Origin: Mesosutterella porci
GTDB lineage: Bacteria > Pseudomonadota > Gammaproteobacteria > Burkholderiales > Burkholderiaceae_F
NCBI RefSeq assembly: GCF_022134585.1
Contig: NZ_JAKNCT010000002.1
Span: 62,001-126,000, forward strand
Reading direction: 5' to 3'
Length of the DNA stretch: 64,000 nt
Shown here one piece after another: positions 1-7,803 of this stretch (the first letter of the stretch is position 1; each line of letters begins with the position of its first letter). The notes under the pieces are model-generated. The model saw only the letters and a list, made by a program, of their open reading frames with translations. It was not told the origin of the DNA and did not search any database. The position numbers and the translations under genes are program-made.

Positions 1-1
1 C

Positions 2-829
2 ACCGAAGGCCCGGTCGGGACAGGCAAGGCGAGCTCCCAGAGCCTTGTGCCCCTGATTCAGGCCGCTCAGGCCGACAGCAGCCTCAAGGCCCTGATCATC
101 CAGATCAATTCTCCAGGCGGAAGTGCTGTGGCCGCGGAGCAGATCCGCGAGGCCTTGAAGGGATTCCGCTCAACCGGACGTCCGGTCGTCGCTTATTTCG
201 GGGATATGGCGGCCTCGGGCGGCTACTGGGTCTCGACTGCAGCAGACAAGGTGGTCTCCAGCCCGCTCAGCATCACGGGCTCCATCGGCGTGTTCGGGAT
301 TATGCCTTCCTTTGAGAAAGTGCTTGACCGCCTTGGAGTGGGCGTTTCTGGCATGAAGACGGAAGAAAAGGGCGGCGAGGCCTCGCTGATTGCTCGGCCC
401 GGGCCCGATGAGCTGCAGGCCGCGCAGCTGCAGGTTGACAACACTTACGCCAAGTTCCTTGCAAGGGTCGCCAAAGCCCGCGGCATGACGACGGCCGCTG
501 TTGACAAAGTCGGGCAGGGGCGGGTCTGGACAGGGCGCCAGGCGAAGCAGCGGGGGCTTGTGGACGAGCTGGGCAACTTTGGCGCGGCCGTGGCAGAGGC
601 CTCGAAGCTGGCGGGCATAAAAGGAGACGCAGAGTTGAAGTACCTGCAGCCTGCCGCCACTCAGAGCATCGCCGATATGATGCTCTCCGGAGCACAGGGC
701 AGCGCCGCACCCTCCTGGCTGAAAGGCGTACTGGAGTTTCTGCACGCGGGTTCAAGCTCGATCGATGCGGCGGCCCGGGGCCGCACGGTCGAGGTCAGGG
801 CGCAGACGCTCTGGGAGCCCAGGCTGTAG
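2..829 (+). CDS. sppA: Signal peptide peptidase SppA, 67K type (C-terminal part; 5' end outside window)
   Basis: This inner-membrane serine protease degrades cleaved signal peptides. The frame is open from base 2, so only the C-terminal domain is present and the true start lies upstream. The segment N-S-P-G-G-S is followed by M-A-A-S-G-G-Y-W, whose serine is the expected nucleophile, and then by T-G-S-I-G-V. The later V-W-T-G-x-x-A-x-x-x-G-L-V-D motif is typical of the family and matches the second half of the long E. coli-type enzyme. In that type the general-base lysine sits in the N-terminal half, which cannot be seen here. A GTG at 47 is internal and is not a start. The gene runs convergently into the thiF-like gene with a 28-bp gap. 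Confidence 0.93.
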   Translation, partial: TEGPVGTGKASSQSLVPLIQAAQADSSLKALIIQINSPGGSAVAAEQIREALKGFRSTGRPVVAYFGDMAASGGYWVSTAADKVVSSPLSITGSIGVFGIMPSFEKVLDRLGVGVSGMKTEEKGGEASLIARPGPDELQAAQLQVDNTYAKFLARVAKARGMTTAAVDKVGQGRVWTGRQAKQRGLVDELGNFGAAVAEASKLAGIKGDAELKYLQPAATQSIADMMLSGAQGSAAPSWLKGVLEFLHAGSSSIDAAARGRTVEVRAQTLWEPRL

Positions 830-857
830 GCCCCGGCGCCCGCAAGAGCCGAAACCC

Positions 858-1631
858 TCAGGAGAGGCCGGCGGAGCTGCTGCGGCGCCGGCCGCAGACC
901 AGACAGTCGGGATCAGGAGTCAGCGCAAGGGTCTGAAAGTCCCCGTGCAGAAGGTCCACGAGCAGCAGCCGGCTCGTCAGGACGCTGCCTGCGCCCGTCA
1001 CAAGCTTGGCGGCCTCAGCGGCCTCGAGGGTCCCCATGAGGGTCGTGAGGATCGTGAGCACCCCCAGGCTGGAGGCCTTCAGGTCCTGCTCTGAGTCCTT
1101 CGGGAAGGAGCAGGCGTAGCAGGGCTCGCTCTGGGTTCTGAAGTCAAAGACGCTGATCTGACCCATTGCCCGGATGCACCCGGCCGTGACCAGGGGCTTG
1201 CGCTCATCGTGGCAGACCCGGTTGACGGCGTGCCGGGTGGCTGAATTGTCGCAGCAGTCGAGTACGACGTCGGCCCTGCGCACAAGGGTTCTTAGTGCTT
1301 CTTCATCCACCCGCCGCGGAATCGGTTCAATTTGAACGTAGGGATTGAGCGCGCGCAGCGCGAGGGCGGCGCTTTCAGCTTTGTTCATCCCCAGTCTTTC
1401 GGCGGTATGCAGAAACTGCCGCGAGAGGTTGTTCGTTTCCACCACATCCCCGTCGACCAGCAGCAGTCTGCCGGCTCCCGATGCAGCCAGGGTCTGGGCG
1501 GCTGGGCAGCCGAGTCCGCCCGCCCCGATTATGAGAAACGTGGACTTCTTCATGGCCTCCTGTCCTTTTTCGCCCCATTCCTTTACGGCCATCTGGCGGA
1601 GGTAGCGCTCTTTTTCCTTTTCCTGCATCAT
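858..1631 (-). CDS. ThiF/MoeB/HesA-family adenylyltransferase (E1-like)
   Basis: Members activate the C-terminal glycine of a small sulfur-carrier protein (MoaD or ThiS) with ATP, for molybdopterin or thiamine synthesis. The nucleotide-binding G-A-G-G-L-G lies near residue 36. It is followed by D-G-D-x-V-E-x-x-N-L-x-R-Q and D-C-C-D-N. Two C-x2-C pairs (about residues 171/174 and 243/246) form the structural zinc site. I chose the ATG at 1631 because GAGGAAGG lies about 8 nt upstream; an in-frame start at 1667 lacks this. It is the last gene of the leftward gpmA-envC-ctpA run, 44 bp after ctpA. The sequence alone does not tell MoeB from ThiF. The moaC gene at 45 kb makes a molybdopterin role plausible. 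Confidence 0.88.
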   Translation of the reverse strand: MMQEKEKERYLRQMAVKEWGEKGQEAMKKSTFLIIGAGGLGCPAAQTLAASGAGRLLLVDGDVVETNNLSRQFLHTAERLGMNKAESAALALRALNPYVQIEPIPRRVDEEALRTLVRRADVVLDCCDNSATRHAVNRVCHDERKPLVTAGCIRAMGQISVFDFRTQSEPCYACSFPKDSEQDLKASSLGVLTILTTLMGTLEAAEAAKLVTGAGSVLTSRLLLVDLLHGDFQTLALTPDPDCLVCGRRRSSSAGLS

Positions 1632-1675
1632 GTCTGCGATCCTTCCTCTAAGGAGTGACGAGAACAACTGGGCTC

Positions 1676-3133
1676 TCAGGGGGCTGCGTCGCCGGCCTTG
1701 CCGGGGGAGACCTCTGCCTGCTTGGCGGCTTTTCTGCCGGAGACGGGCTTGGAGCGGGCCACCGGCTCGCCCTTCAGAAAATGGACGGCCTGCTGCAGCG
1801 GAAAGTCGCTGTCGTCGCCGAAGTGGTACGTCAGCTTGGGCGCGGGCCGGTCGAAATCATCCTCCGGGGCCGCGTCGTCGTTCCCGTTCTTTTTTTCAGC
1901 AGGGGCGCCGTCCACTGTCAGGTGGTTCTCTAAGTCGGCTTCCCGGATGTTAAAAGACGGGTAATTTCCTTCCGGGGTGTCATCGACGGCGATGTCCGGG
2001 ACGATGCCGGTGGCCTGAATGGTCCGGCCCGAGGGGGTGAAGTAACGGGCTGTCGTGAGCTTGATGCCGGTCGGGCTGTCCTTCGTGCTGCCGGCGAGAG
2101 GGAAGATGGTTTGGACGCTGCCTTTGCCGAAGGAGCGCTGCCCCATGAGTGTGGCGCGTTTGTGGTCCTGGAGCGCACCGGAGACGATTTCAGAAGCGGA
2201 AGCGCTGGCCGGGTTGATCAGCACCACCATGGGCACCGTCTTGGCCTCCTCGGGGCTCGCTCCTGCCGGAGCGTTGAAGTGCAGCTGCTGACCGGTGAGA
2301 AATTCCTTGTTGGAGTCCGGCGTCCGGCCCTTCGTGGAAACCACAAGGGAGCCCTGCGGCAGGAACTGGGAGCAGACGCCGACCGCTGCGTCGAGCAGGC
2401 CGCCCGGGTTGTTTCTCAGGTCGAGCACCAGGCCCTTGAGGTGGCCGCTCTTCGAGAGCGACTGCAGGGCCTTCACCAGATCGGCCACGGTTCTTTCCTG
2501 AAACTGGGTGATCCGGATGTAGCCGAGCCCGTCGGGCAGCTCCTTTGACTTCACGGACTGCACCTTGATGATGTCGCGCACAAGCTTGATGGTCAGGGGT
2601 TTTTTCTCGCCCTTTCTGACGATCTGCAGAGTGATGGGGGTCTTCGGTTCACCGCGCATGAGCTTGACGCACTTGGACAGCGGCAGGTCGTAAGTGAACT
2701 GACCGTCGAGCTTGACGATCAGGTCGCCCGCCCGGATGCCTGCCTTGGCCGCAGGTGTGTCGTCGATTGGCGAGACGACCTGCACTCCATTGCGGCCGTC
2801 CTTCGTCACCTCAATGCCCAGTCCGCCGAACTCGCCTTCCGTGCCCTCCTGCAGGTCTTTGAAAGATTCGGGATCAAGGTAAGCGGAGTGGGGATCCAGC
2901 CCCGACACCATGCCGGTGACAGCCTGCTCGAGCAGTTTTTTATCCCCCACGGGGTCGACATAGTAGGATTTGATGGCTCCGAATATGTCCGTGAACTGGC
3001 GGATTTCCTGTAAAGGCAGGGCGCTGTTTTCAGCAGGAGAGGCTTTGTCCGCCCAGGCGTCCACCCCGGCCGTGAGCGCGAGGCCGGCGGCGATGCCCAG
3101 GGTAATCATTTTTATTTTGAATGGAAATTTCAT
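1676..3133 (-). CDS. ctpA: C-terminal processing peptidase CtpA (S41 family, PDZ)
   Basis: A periplasmic serine protease of the tail-specific S41 family, which trims or degrades envelope proteins and cell-wall enzymes. An N-terminal hydrophobic signal segment (about residues 8-28) is followed by a PDZ domain (about 105-185) and the S41 catalytic domain. The motif N-P-A-S-A-S-A-S-E-I holds the predicted nucleophile (near S312), and S-F-G-K-G-S-V-Q holds the predicted lysine base (near K337). The length of 485 aa is normal. AAAGGA precedes the ATG by 7 nt. It sits 45 bp downstream of envC, the usual pairing in this lineage, so the two are probably co-expressed and both act in peptidoglycan remodelling. 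Confidence 0.95.
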   Translation of the reverse strand: MKFPFKIKMITLGIAAGLALTAGVDAWADKASPAENSALPLQEIRQFTDIFGAIKSYYVDPVGDKKLLEQAVTGMVSGLDPHSAYLDPESFKDLQEGTEGEFGGLGIEVTKDGRNGVQVVSPIDDTPAAKAGIRAGDLIVKLDGQFTYDLPLSKCVKLMRGEPKTPITLQIVRKGEKKPLTIKLVRDIIKVQSVKSKELPDGLGYIRITQFQERTVADLVKALQSLSKSGHLKGLVLDLRNNPGGLLDAAVGVCSQFLPQGSLVVSTKGRTPDSNKEFLTGQQLHFNAPAGASPEEAKTVPMVVLINPASASASEIVSGALQDHKRATLMGQRSFGKGSVQTIFPLAGSTKDSPTGIKLTTARYFTPSGRTIQATGIVPDIAVDDTPEGNYPSFNIREADLENHLTVDGAPAEKKNGNDDAAPEDDFDRPAPKLTYHFGDDSDFPLQQAVHFLKGEPVARSKPVSGRKAAKQAEVSPGKAGDAAP

Positions 3134-3178
3134 AGAGGGTCCTTTCTGGTGGACGTTTCTAGGCTTGCCCCGCAGCGG

Positions 3179-4633
3179 CTACTTCAACCAGGGCCTCGGA
3201 TTGATAGGACGGCCTTTATATCGGATTTCAAAGTATAAGCCAGGGGCGTTTCCGTTTTCGCCCGGTCCGACCCGCGCAATCGTCTCGCCGCCGGAGGCGT
3301 GCGCTCCGTTTGCCTTCAGCAGGGCGCTGTTGTACGCATAGACGGAGAGGTAGCCTTCGCCGTGATCCAGGATCAGCAGATTGCCGTATCCGCGCAGCTT
3401 GCCGGCATAGACAACAGTTCCTTCGGCCACGGCCCTCACGGGGCTGCCCTGCGAGGCGCGGATCATGAGGCCCTGCCAGACGCCGGCGCCGTTTCTGCTC
3501 TGTCCGAAGCTGCCGGCTATCGTTCCCGAGGTCGGCATCGGGAGGCGGCCGCGCAGTTTGGCAAAACTGCCGCGCGCAGGCTCCTCTGGAGGCATCTCGG
3601 GCTCTTCCTTCGGGGCTGGAGGACGGCTTGTCCTGCCGGTCTGCCTGTTCTTTTCAGCCAGCGCGGCTTCACGCTTCCTACGCTCCTCGGCCTTGCGCTT
3701 GAGCTCCTCGCGCTGCCGCGCGAGCTTCTGCCTGCGCGCTTTTTCCTGTTCGGCGATGGCGATGTCGATCTGGCGGATCAGTGCGGCGAGACGCTGTTGG
3801 TCGCGCTGCAGTTCCTCGACCTGTTTCTGCTGGCTGGAGATCTGCTGCTCGAGCTTCCTGGCATTGGCTTCGTGAAGCTCCTGCCCGGCCGCAATGCGCT
3901 GATTGTTGGCTTTTTCCGTGGCGGCGACGGCCGTGAGTGTTTTTTCACGGCTGGCGGTCTTCTCGGCCTGATGCTGAAGAAGGTCCTTCGTGTCCTCGAG
4001 CCGGCCGGCTTTTTTCTGATGCCGGTCGGCCAGATAGGCCAGAACCGCGGCGTTTCTGTTGACCTTGGCCGGCGAAGTCCCGGAGAGCACGCTCTCCCAG
4101 GGCTTTTCCCCGGCGTGCAGATAGCGCAGCTTTGCGTTGACCGCGATGTTCTGCCTTGTCGTGGCCAGCTTCGAGACAACCTGCCCCGACTGCACACGGA
4201 TGTTGTTGAGGATGCTGCGGGTTTTTGTTTTCTCCGTGTCGAGCCGCTCTAGCTTCTGGTTGGAGGCGTTCAGCTCTTTTTTGGCGGTTTGCGCGGCGGA
4301 GGCCTCCTTGCGCTTCTGCACCTGCTTTTGTGAGATGTCCTGCCGCAGGCGGCCGATCTGCTGCTGCAGGTCGCGGCTCTGCTTCTCCAGTCCTTTTTTC
4401 TGTGCAGACTGCGAGGAGGGAGCTGCGCTGCCGGTTTTACCGGAAGCGGCTCTGCTCTTGGCGTTGTTTTTTTTCTTGCCCGCGGCCTTTGCCGGGGCCG
4501 CCCGCCTGTCCTGATGGGCGGCGGCTACGGTCCTGCGGCCGTGGGAGCTCTGGGGAGGCTGCTGGGCGGCCAGAGCCTGGCCGCCCAGCAGCCCCAAGGC
4601 TGTCAGAAAAACGAAAAACGGAGCCTTCTTCAT
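3179..4633 (-). CDS. envC: EnvC-like murein hydrolase activator (coiled coil + degenerate LytM)
   Basis: Probably the periplasmic activator that links FtsEX to the septal amidases. A signal peptide (residues 1-23) is followed by a long Lys/Gln/Glu-rich coiled-coil region (about 75-310), a basic and proline-rich linker, and a C-terminal LytM/M23 domain (about 365-484). The LytM fold keeps its frame (V-R-A-V-A-E-G-T-V-V-Y-A-G, G-Y-G-N-L-L, L-Y-F-E-I-R). The metal ligands of active M23 enzymes are lost: the usual H-x-H region reads V-Y-A-Y and the L-H-F-E site reads L-Y-F-E. This is the known state of EnvC-type activators, which lack hydrolase activity. ftsE and ftsX, its expected partners, lie at 11-13 kb. 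The length is 484 aa. Confidence 0.9.
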   Translation of the reverse strand: MKKAPFFVFLTALGLLGGQALAAQQPPQSSHGRRTVAAAHQDRRAAPAKAAGKKKNNAKSRAASGKTGSAAPSSQSAQKKGLEKQSRDLQQQIGRLRQDISQKQVQKRKEASAAQTAKKELNASNQKLERLDTEKTKTRSILNNIRVQSGQVVSKLATTRQNIAVNAKLRYLHAGEKPWESVLSGTSPAKVNRNAAVLAYLADRHQKKAGRLEDTKDLLQHQAEKTASREKTLTAVAATEKANNQRIAAGQELHEANARKLEQQISSQQKQVEELQRDQQRLAALIRQIDIAIAEQEKARRQKLARQREELKRKAEERRKREAALAEKNRQTGRTSRPPAPKEEPEMPPEEPARGSFAKLRGRLPMPTSGTIAGSFGQSRNGAGVWQGLMIRASQGSPVRAVAEGTVVYAGKLRGYGNLLILDHGEGYLSVYAYNSALLKANGAHASGGETIARVGPGENGNAPGLYFEIRYKGRPINPRPWLK

Positions 4634-4715
4634 GGGTTCTGCATCAGCTTCAAGGGAGCTTCCGGCGGCCTCTTACGCAGAGTAGCCGGGGCCGGGAGCC
4701 GCGCGCTCGGGGTTC

Positions 4716-5462
4716 TCAGTGCGATCTGCCCTGCGCGGCAACGGCGGCGATCGCCTTCTGGATCTCCTCTTGGTTGCCGAGGTAGTAGTGGCGGATGGGC
4801 TTCATGTCATCGTCGAACTCGTAGACAAGGGGCTGAGCGGTCGGGATGTTGAGAGAGGCGATGTTCTCGTCGCTGATCTGGTCGATGTGCTTGATCAGCG
4901 CCCTCAGGCTGTTGCCGTGGGCGGCCACCAGAACCCTTTTGCCTGCGCTCACTGCGGGGCGGATGTCGCTTTCCCAGTACGGGATCACCCGAGCCACCGT
5001 GTCCTTGAGGCACTCGCAGGCCGGGATCTCGTCCTCACTGAGGGAGCTGTATCTCGGGTCTTTGCCCGGCCACATCGGGCTTTCCCTGTCGAGGGCGCCC
5101 GGGCGCACATCGTAGGAGCGGCGCCAGATGAGAACCTGCTGGTCGCCGTACTTCCGCGCAGTTTCGGCCTTGTTGAGTCCCTGCAGGGCCCCGTAATGCC
5201 TTTCGTTTAGCCTCCAGGATTTTCTGACGGGCAGCCAGGCCTGGTCGATCGCGTCCAGCGTGATCCAAAGCGTGTGGATCGCGCGGCGCAGCACGCTGGT
5301 AAAAGCAAGATCAAACTGGTAGCCCTGCTCTTTGAGCAGTTCGCCCGCCTTGGCGGCCTCCTGCCGCCCCTGTTCGGTCAGGTCGACGTCAACCCAGCCG
5401 GTGAAGCGGTTTTCCAGATTCCACTGGCTCTGGCCGTGGCGCATCAGTACGAGTTTGTGCAT
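4716..5462 (-). CDS. gpmA: 2,3-bisphosphoglycerate-dependent phosphoglycerate mutase
   Basis: Interconverts 3- and 2-phosphoglycerate in glycolysis and gluconeogenesis. The N-terminal R-H-G-Q-S (residues 8-12) contains the phosphohistidine. [10 protein letters not shown] holds the acid/base glutamate. A-A-H-G-N-S-L-R supplies the second histidine. The length of 248 aa matches the dPGM family. AAGAGGATC lies just upstream of the ATG. It is the first gene of the leftward run towards envC and diverges from the rhodanese-like gene across 101 bp. Confidence 0.97.
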   Translation of the reverse strand: MHKLVLMRHGQSQWNLENRFTGWVDVDLTEQGRQEAAKAGELLKEQGYQFDLAFTSVLRRAIHTLWITLDAIDQAWLPVRKSWRLNERHYGALQGLNKAETARKYGDQQVLIWRRSYDVRPGALDRESPMWPGKDPRYSSLSEDEIPACECLKDTVARVIPYWESDIRPAVSAGKRVLVAAHGNSLRALIKHIDQISDENIASLNIPTAQPLVYEFDDDMKPIRHYYLGNQEEIQKAIAAVAAQGRSH

Positions 5463-5510
5463 TTGATCCTCTTGAGCGGAAGAAATTCCACTTTAAATTG
5501 TCCCTCATTC

Positions 5511-5516
5511 TATAAT
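5511..5516 (+). promoter_or_regulatory. Candidate -10 element upstream of the rhodanese-like gene
   Basis: A perfect TATAAT stands 48 nt before the GTG start of the rhodanese-like gene, in the 101-bp divergent spacer with gpmA. No good -35 hexamer is seen at 16-18 nt, so this is a candidate only. Confidence 0.4.
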
Positions 5517-5563
5517 TGATCGTCTGAGTCTGATCCCTTCAAGGTGTACAAGGAATAAAAATC

Positions 5564-5962
5564 GTGGTTGATTTTCTTTACCAGAATATTCTGCTGGTGG
5601 TCCTGATCGTCATTTCAGGCGGAATGCTTCTCTGGCCGCTGGTGACGGGCGGCAGGAAGCAGAAGGAAGTGGACAGCGCCGGCGCGACGGAGATGATTAA
5701 TCACGACAATGCCCAGGTGATTGACATCCGCACGGAAGCGGATTTTAAGGCCGGACACATCGCCGGCTCCGTGAACCTGCCGGCCACAGTGATCCACCAC
5801 CGCCTGAACGAGCTCGACAAGAAGCGCCCCGTCCTTCTCGTTTCCAGCGACGGAAACACCAGTATGCCCGGCAGCCTGCTCAAAGGCATGGGCTTTACCG
5901 TGTCCACCCTCAAAGGCGGCATCAAGGGTTGGAAGGCCGAAGACCTTCCCCTGGTTCGCTAA
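5564..5962 (+). CDS. Membrane-anchored rhodanese-like protein lacking the catalytic cysteine
   Basis: An N-terminal hydrophobic segment (about residues 7-27) anchors one rhodanese domain in or at the inner membrane, as in the YibN group. The fold is clear: V-I-D-I-R-T-E-A-D-F-K-A-G-H-I-x-G-S-V-N-L-P and G-G-I-K-G-W. The active-site loop, normally starting with cysteine, reads V-S-S-D-G-N-T-S, so sulfurtransferase chemistry is not expected. The GTG start has AAGGAA 8 nt upstream. secB follows about 50 bp later. Many betaproteobacteria have a glutaredoxin gene between these two; none is present here. Its function is unknown; it may bind a partner or sulfur species non-catalytically. Confidence 0.85.
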   Translation: MVDFLYQNILLVVLIVISGGMLLWPLVTGGRKQKEVDSAGATEMINHDNAQVIDIRTEADFKAGHIAGSVNLPATVIHHRLNELDKKRPVLLVSSDGNTSMPGSLLKGMGFTVSTLKGGIKGWKAEDLPLVR

Positions 5963-6010
5963 GGGCTTTTGCATCAGATTCTCCTCCAACCTTTTTTTAT
6001 GGATCCTCTT

Positions 6011-6544
6011 ATGGCAGAAGAAAGCACAAACAATTCCCAGCCGGCGGACGGCCAGGCCCAGCAGCCGGCCTCCCAGCCTCAGCAGGAACCGGTCATGCAG
6101 CTGGAGCGCTGCTACTTCAAGGACGCTTCGCTGGAAATGCCGCACGCTCCGGACATCTTCTATGAACAGCTGACGGAGCAGCCCACGGTCGACATCCAGT
6201 TTGAGGTCGTGCCGGTTAGGATGCAGGTGGAAAACCGCTTTGAGGTGACGGTCCGGGGGACGATCACGGTGAAGTCCAAGGACAAGACGCTTTTCCTCGC
6301 GGAGGGGAAGCAGGCGGGCATTTTCATCATTGCGGGCTTTACGGACGAGCAGATGCAACTCATCACGAATATATCGTGCCCGGCGATCATTTATCCCTAC
6401 CTCAGGGCGAACCTGGCGGATCTGATCACCCGCTGCAGCATGCCTCCCGTGCATTTGCCTGAGGTCAATTTCGAGGCGCTGTACCAGCAGCGCGTCGCTC
6501 AGCAGCAGGCGAAAGCTGAGTCTTCCGTGCAGCAGCCGTCCTGA
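6011..6544 (+). CDS. secB: Protein-export chaperone SecB
   Basis: A cytosolic tetrameric chaperone that keeps preproteins unfolded and delivers them to SecA. The SecB core runs from L-E-R-C-Y-F-K-D-A-S-L-E to P-V-H-L-P-E-V-N-F-E-A-L-Y, including C-P-A-I-I-Y-P-Y-L-R. A Gln/Ala/Pro-rich N-terminal region and a Gln-rich tail flank it. I chose the ATG at 6011 (GGAT 6 nt upstream, M-A-E-E-S start). ATG 5999 and TTG 5969 are in frame and cannot be ruled out; the longest form would be 191 aa. A strong terminator follows at once, so this ends the rhodanese-like/secB unit. Confidence 0.93.
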   Translation: MAEESTNNSQPADGQAQQPASQPQQEPVMQLERCYFKDASLEMPHAPDIFYEQLTEQPTVDIQFEVVPVRMQVENRFEVTVRGTITVKSKDKTLFLAEGKQAGIFIIAGFTDEQMQLITNISCPAIIYPYLRANLADLITRCSMPPVHLPEVNFEALYQQRVAQQQAKAESSVQQPS

Positions 6545-6551
6545 TATCACA

Positions 6552-6589
6552 GGGGAGGGCGCCGTTCGCGGCGGCCTTCCCCTTTTTTT
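6552..6589 (+). terminator. Rho-independent terminator after secB
   Basis: A GC-rich stem (GGGGAGGGCGCCG with its partner CGGCGGCCTTCCCC, TTCG tetraloop) is followed by seven T residues. It starts 7 nt after the secB stop codon. Confidence 0.93.
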
Positions 6590-6603
6590 GAGGGCTTAAG
6601 AGC

Positions 6604-7302
6604 ATGAACGATAAGGTTTCTACTCCTGCCGGAGCTGAAGGGAATGGCCGCAGGATCAAGATTCTTCTGGTCGATGACCACACGCTGTTCAGGAGCGGGC
6701 TGAAGGCTCTGCTGCAGAGGCAGTCTGACTTCGTCGTAGTGGGCGAGACCGACAACGGACTGGACGGCGTGAAGCTGGCCGAGCAGCTCAAGCCGGACGT
6801 GGTGCTGCTTGACCTCGACATGCCCGTGATGAACGGGCGCGAGGCTCTGGCTCAGATCCTTGAGGCGCAGCCTGACATGGCGGTGCTGATGCTCACCGTG
6901 AGCGAGGACGGCGACGATCTTGTGGAGTGCATGAGGCTCGGCGCCAGAGGCTATCTGCTCAAGAAGATCAATACGGATTTCCTTCTTTCGGGCATTCGTC
7001 ACGCCGTTGAGGGCGATTCCGTGCTTTCCCCGGAGATGACCTCCAAGCTGGTCATGAAGATTCGCCGCGACCGCGTCGAGCAGTCTTCGCCCGCCTCGGA
7101 TGTCAATTCCCTTACGCCCCGCGAGCGCGAGACGCTGGCCTGGCTCGCCCGCGGCGTGTCCAATAAAGAGATCGCCCGTGCGCTGGATCTTGCCGAATCG
7201 ACCGTTAAGGTCCATGTCCAGAGCATTCTGCGGAAGCTGAACCTGAGCAGCCGTGTTCAGGCGGCGGTGTTCGCTGTCGAACACCATATGGACAGACCCT
7301 AA
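6604..7302 (+). CDS. NarL/FixJ-family response regulator (orphan)
   Basis: A two-component response regulator with an N-terminal receiver domain and a C-terminal LuxR-type helix-turn-helix. The acidic pair D-D lies near residues 24-25. The phospho-acceptor aspartate is in L-L-D-L-D-M-P-V-M-N-G (near D70). The conserved lysine is in L-L-K-K-I-N. The DNA-binding part has L-T-P-R-E-R-E-T-L and G-V-S-N-K-E-I-A, followed by S-T-V-K-V-H. The length of 232 aa is normal. No histidine kinase is adjacent. The gene stands alone between the secB terminator and a 500-bp leader, so its signal is unknown. Confidence 0.93.
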   Translation: MNDKVSTPAGAEGNGRRIKILLVDDHTLFRSGLKALLQRQSDFVVVGETDNGLDGVKLAEQLKPDVVLLDLDMPVMNGREALAQILEAQPDMAVLMLTVSEDGDDLVECMRLGARGYLLKKINTDFLLSGIRHAVEGDSVLSPEMTSKLVMKIRRDRVEQSSPASDVNSLTPRERETLAWLARGVSNKEIARALDLAESTVKVHVQSILRKLNLSSRVQAAVFAVEHHMDRP

Positions 7303-7803
7303 GCACGGGGCTGACACGCCGGAGGAGCCGCGGGCTGTGCGCTGCAGTGCTCTTCTGGCGGAATACAGGCTCCCGCCCGGGAGTCCAAAAAACTGCAGGA
7401 AAAAACTTTTCTCTGTCCGGGGCGAAAAGCCCTGCGGCCTCGTCATCCGCATTCGTTGATTCCCAGCTTTCCCCGGACGAGGCTCCCGCGGCGCACGAAA
7501 TTTTCCCCTCCGGCCCCTGTGCGTCTGTTACGCTCGACTCTGAAAAGGCTTCCCCAAAATTGTTTTTCCAGTGCGGTTTCTGAACGCACCGTGGGCGGTG
7601 TGGGAATAATTCTCGGGTCCCCTGAAAATTTGACAGCAGCGCGGAAGCCGGATGCACAATTACTCTTGTCGTTTGCCTGCGCTCCTTCAAGGGGAGGCCG
7701 TTTGCCGGGCCCGCCTGCGGGCGCAGCGGGAGAACCACAGGCCGCGGGCCGGCGGGGTTCTCTTCGCAAGCTCATAAATCCATGCCCGGATGAGGGAGGT
7801 CAG
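7303..7803 (+). other. 501-bp non-coding leader upstream of leuC
   Basis: No convincing gene lies here. An open frame runs through the region into leuC, but its N-terminal 116 residues look random and leuC has its own Shine-Dalgarno site. The stretch holds a possible promoter (7630-7660) and a GAGAACC...GGTTCTC inverted repeat (7730-7762) around a GC-rich core. A 40-codon open frame starts at the ATG near 7653, but it is not leucine-rich, so a classical leucine attenuator peptide is not supported. Confidence 0.6.
7630..7660 (+). promoter_or_regulatory. Candidate promoter for leuCD
   Basis: A consensus TTGACA (7630-7635) is followed by weak -10 candidates: TGCACA at 17-nt spacing or CACAAT at 19 nt. 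It would start transcription roughly 140 nt before leuC. The -10 is poor, so confidence is low. Confidence 0.35.

Noticed and set aside
7653-7775. 40-codon open frame before leuC as a leucine leader peptide
   Set aside because: It has no run of leucine codons and no clear terminator/antiterminator pair.
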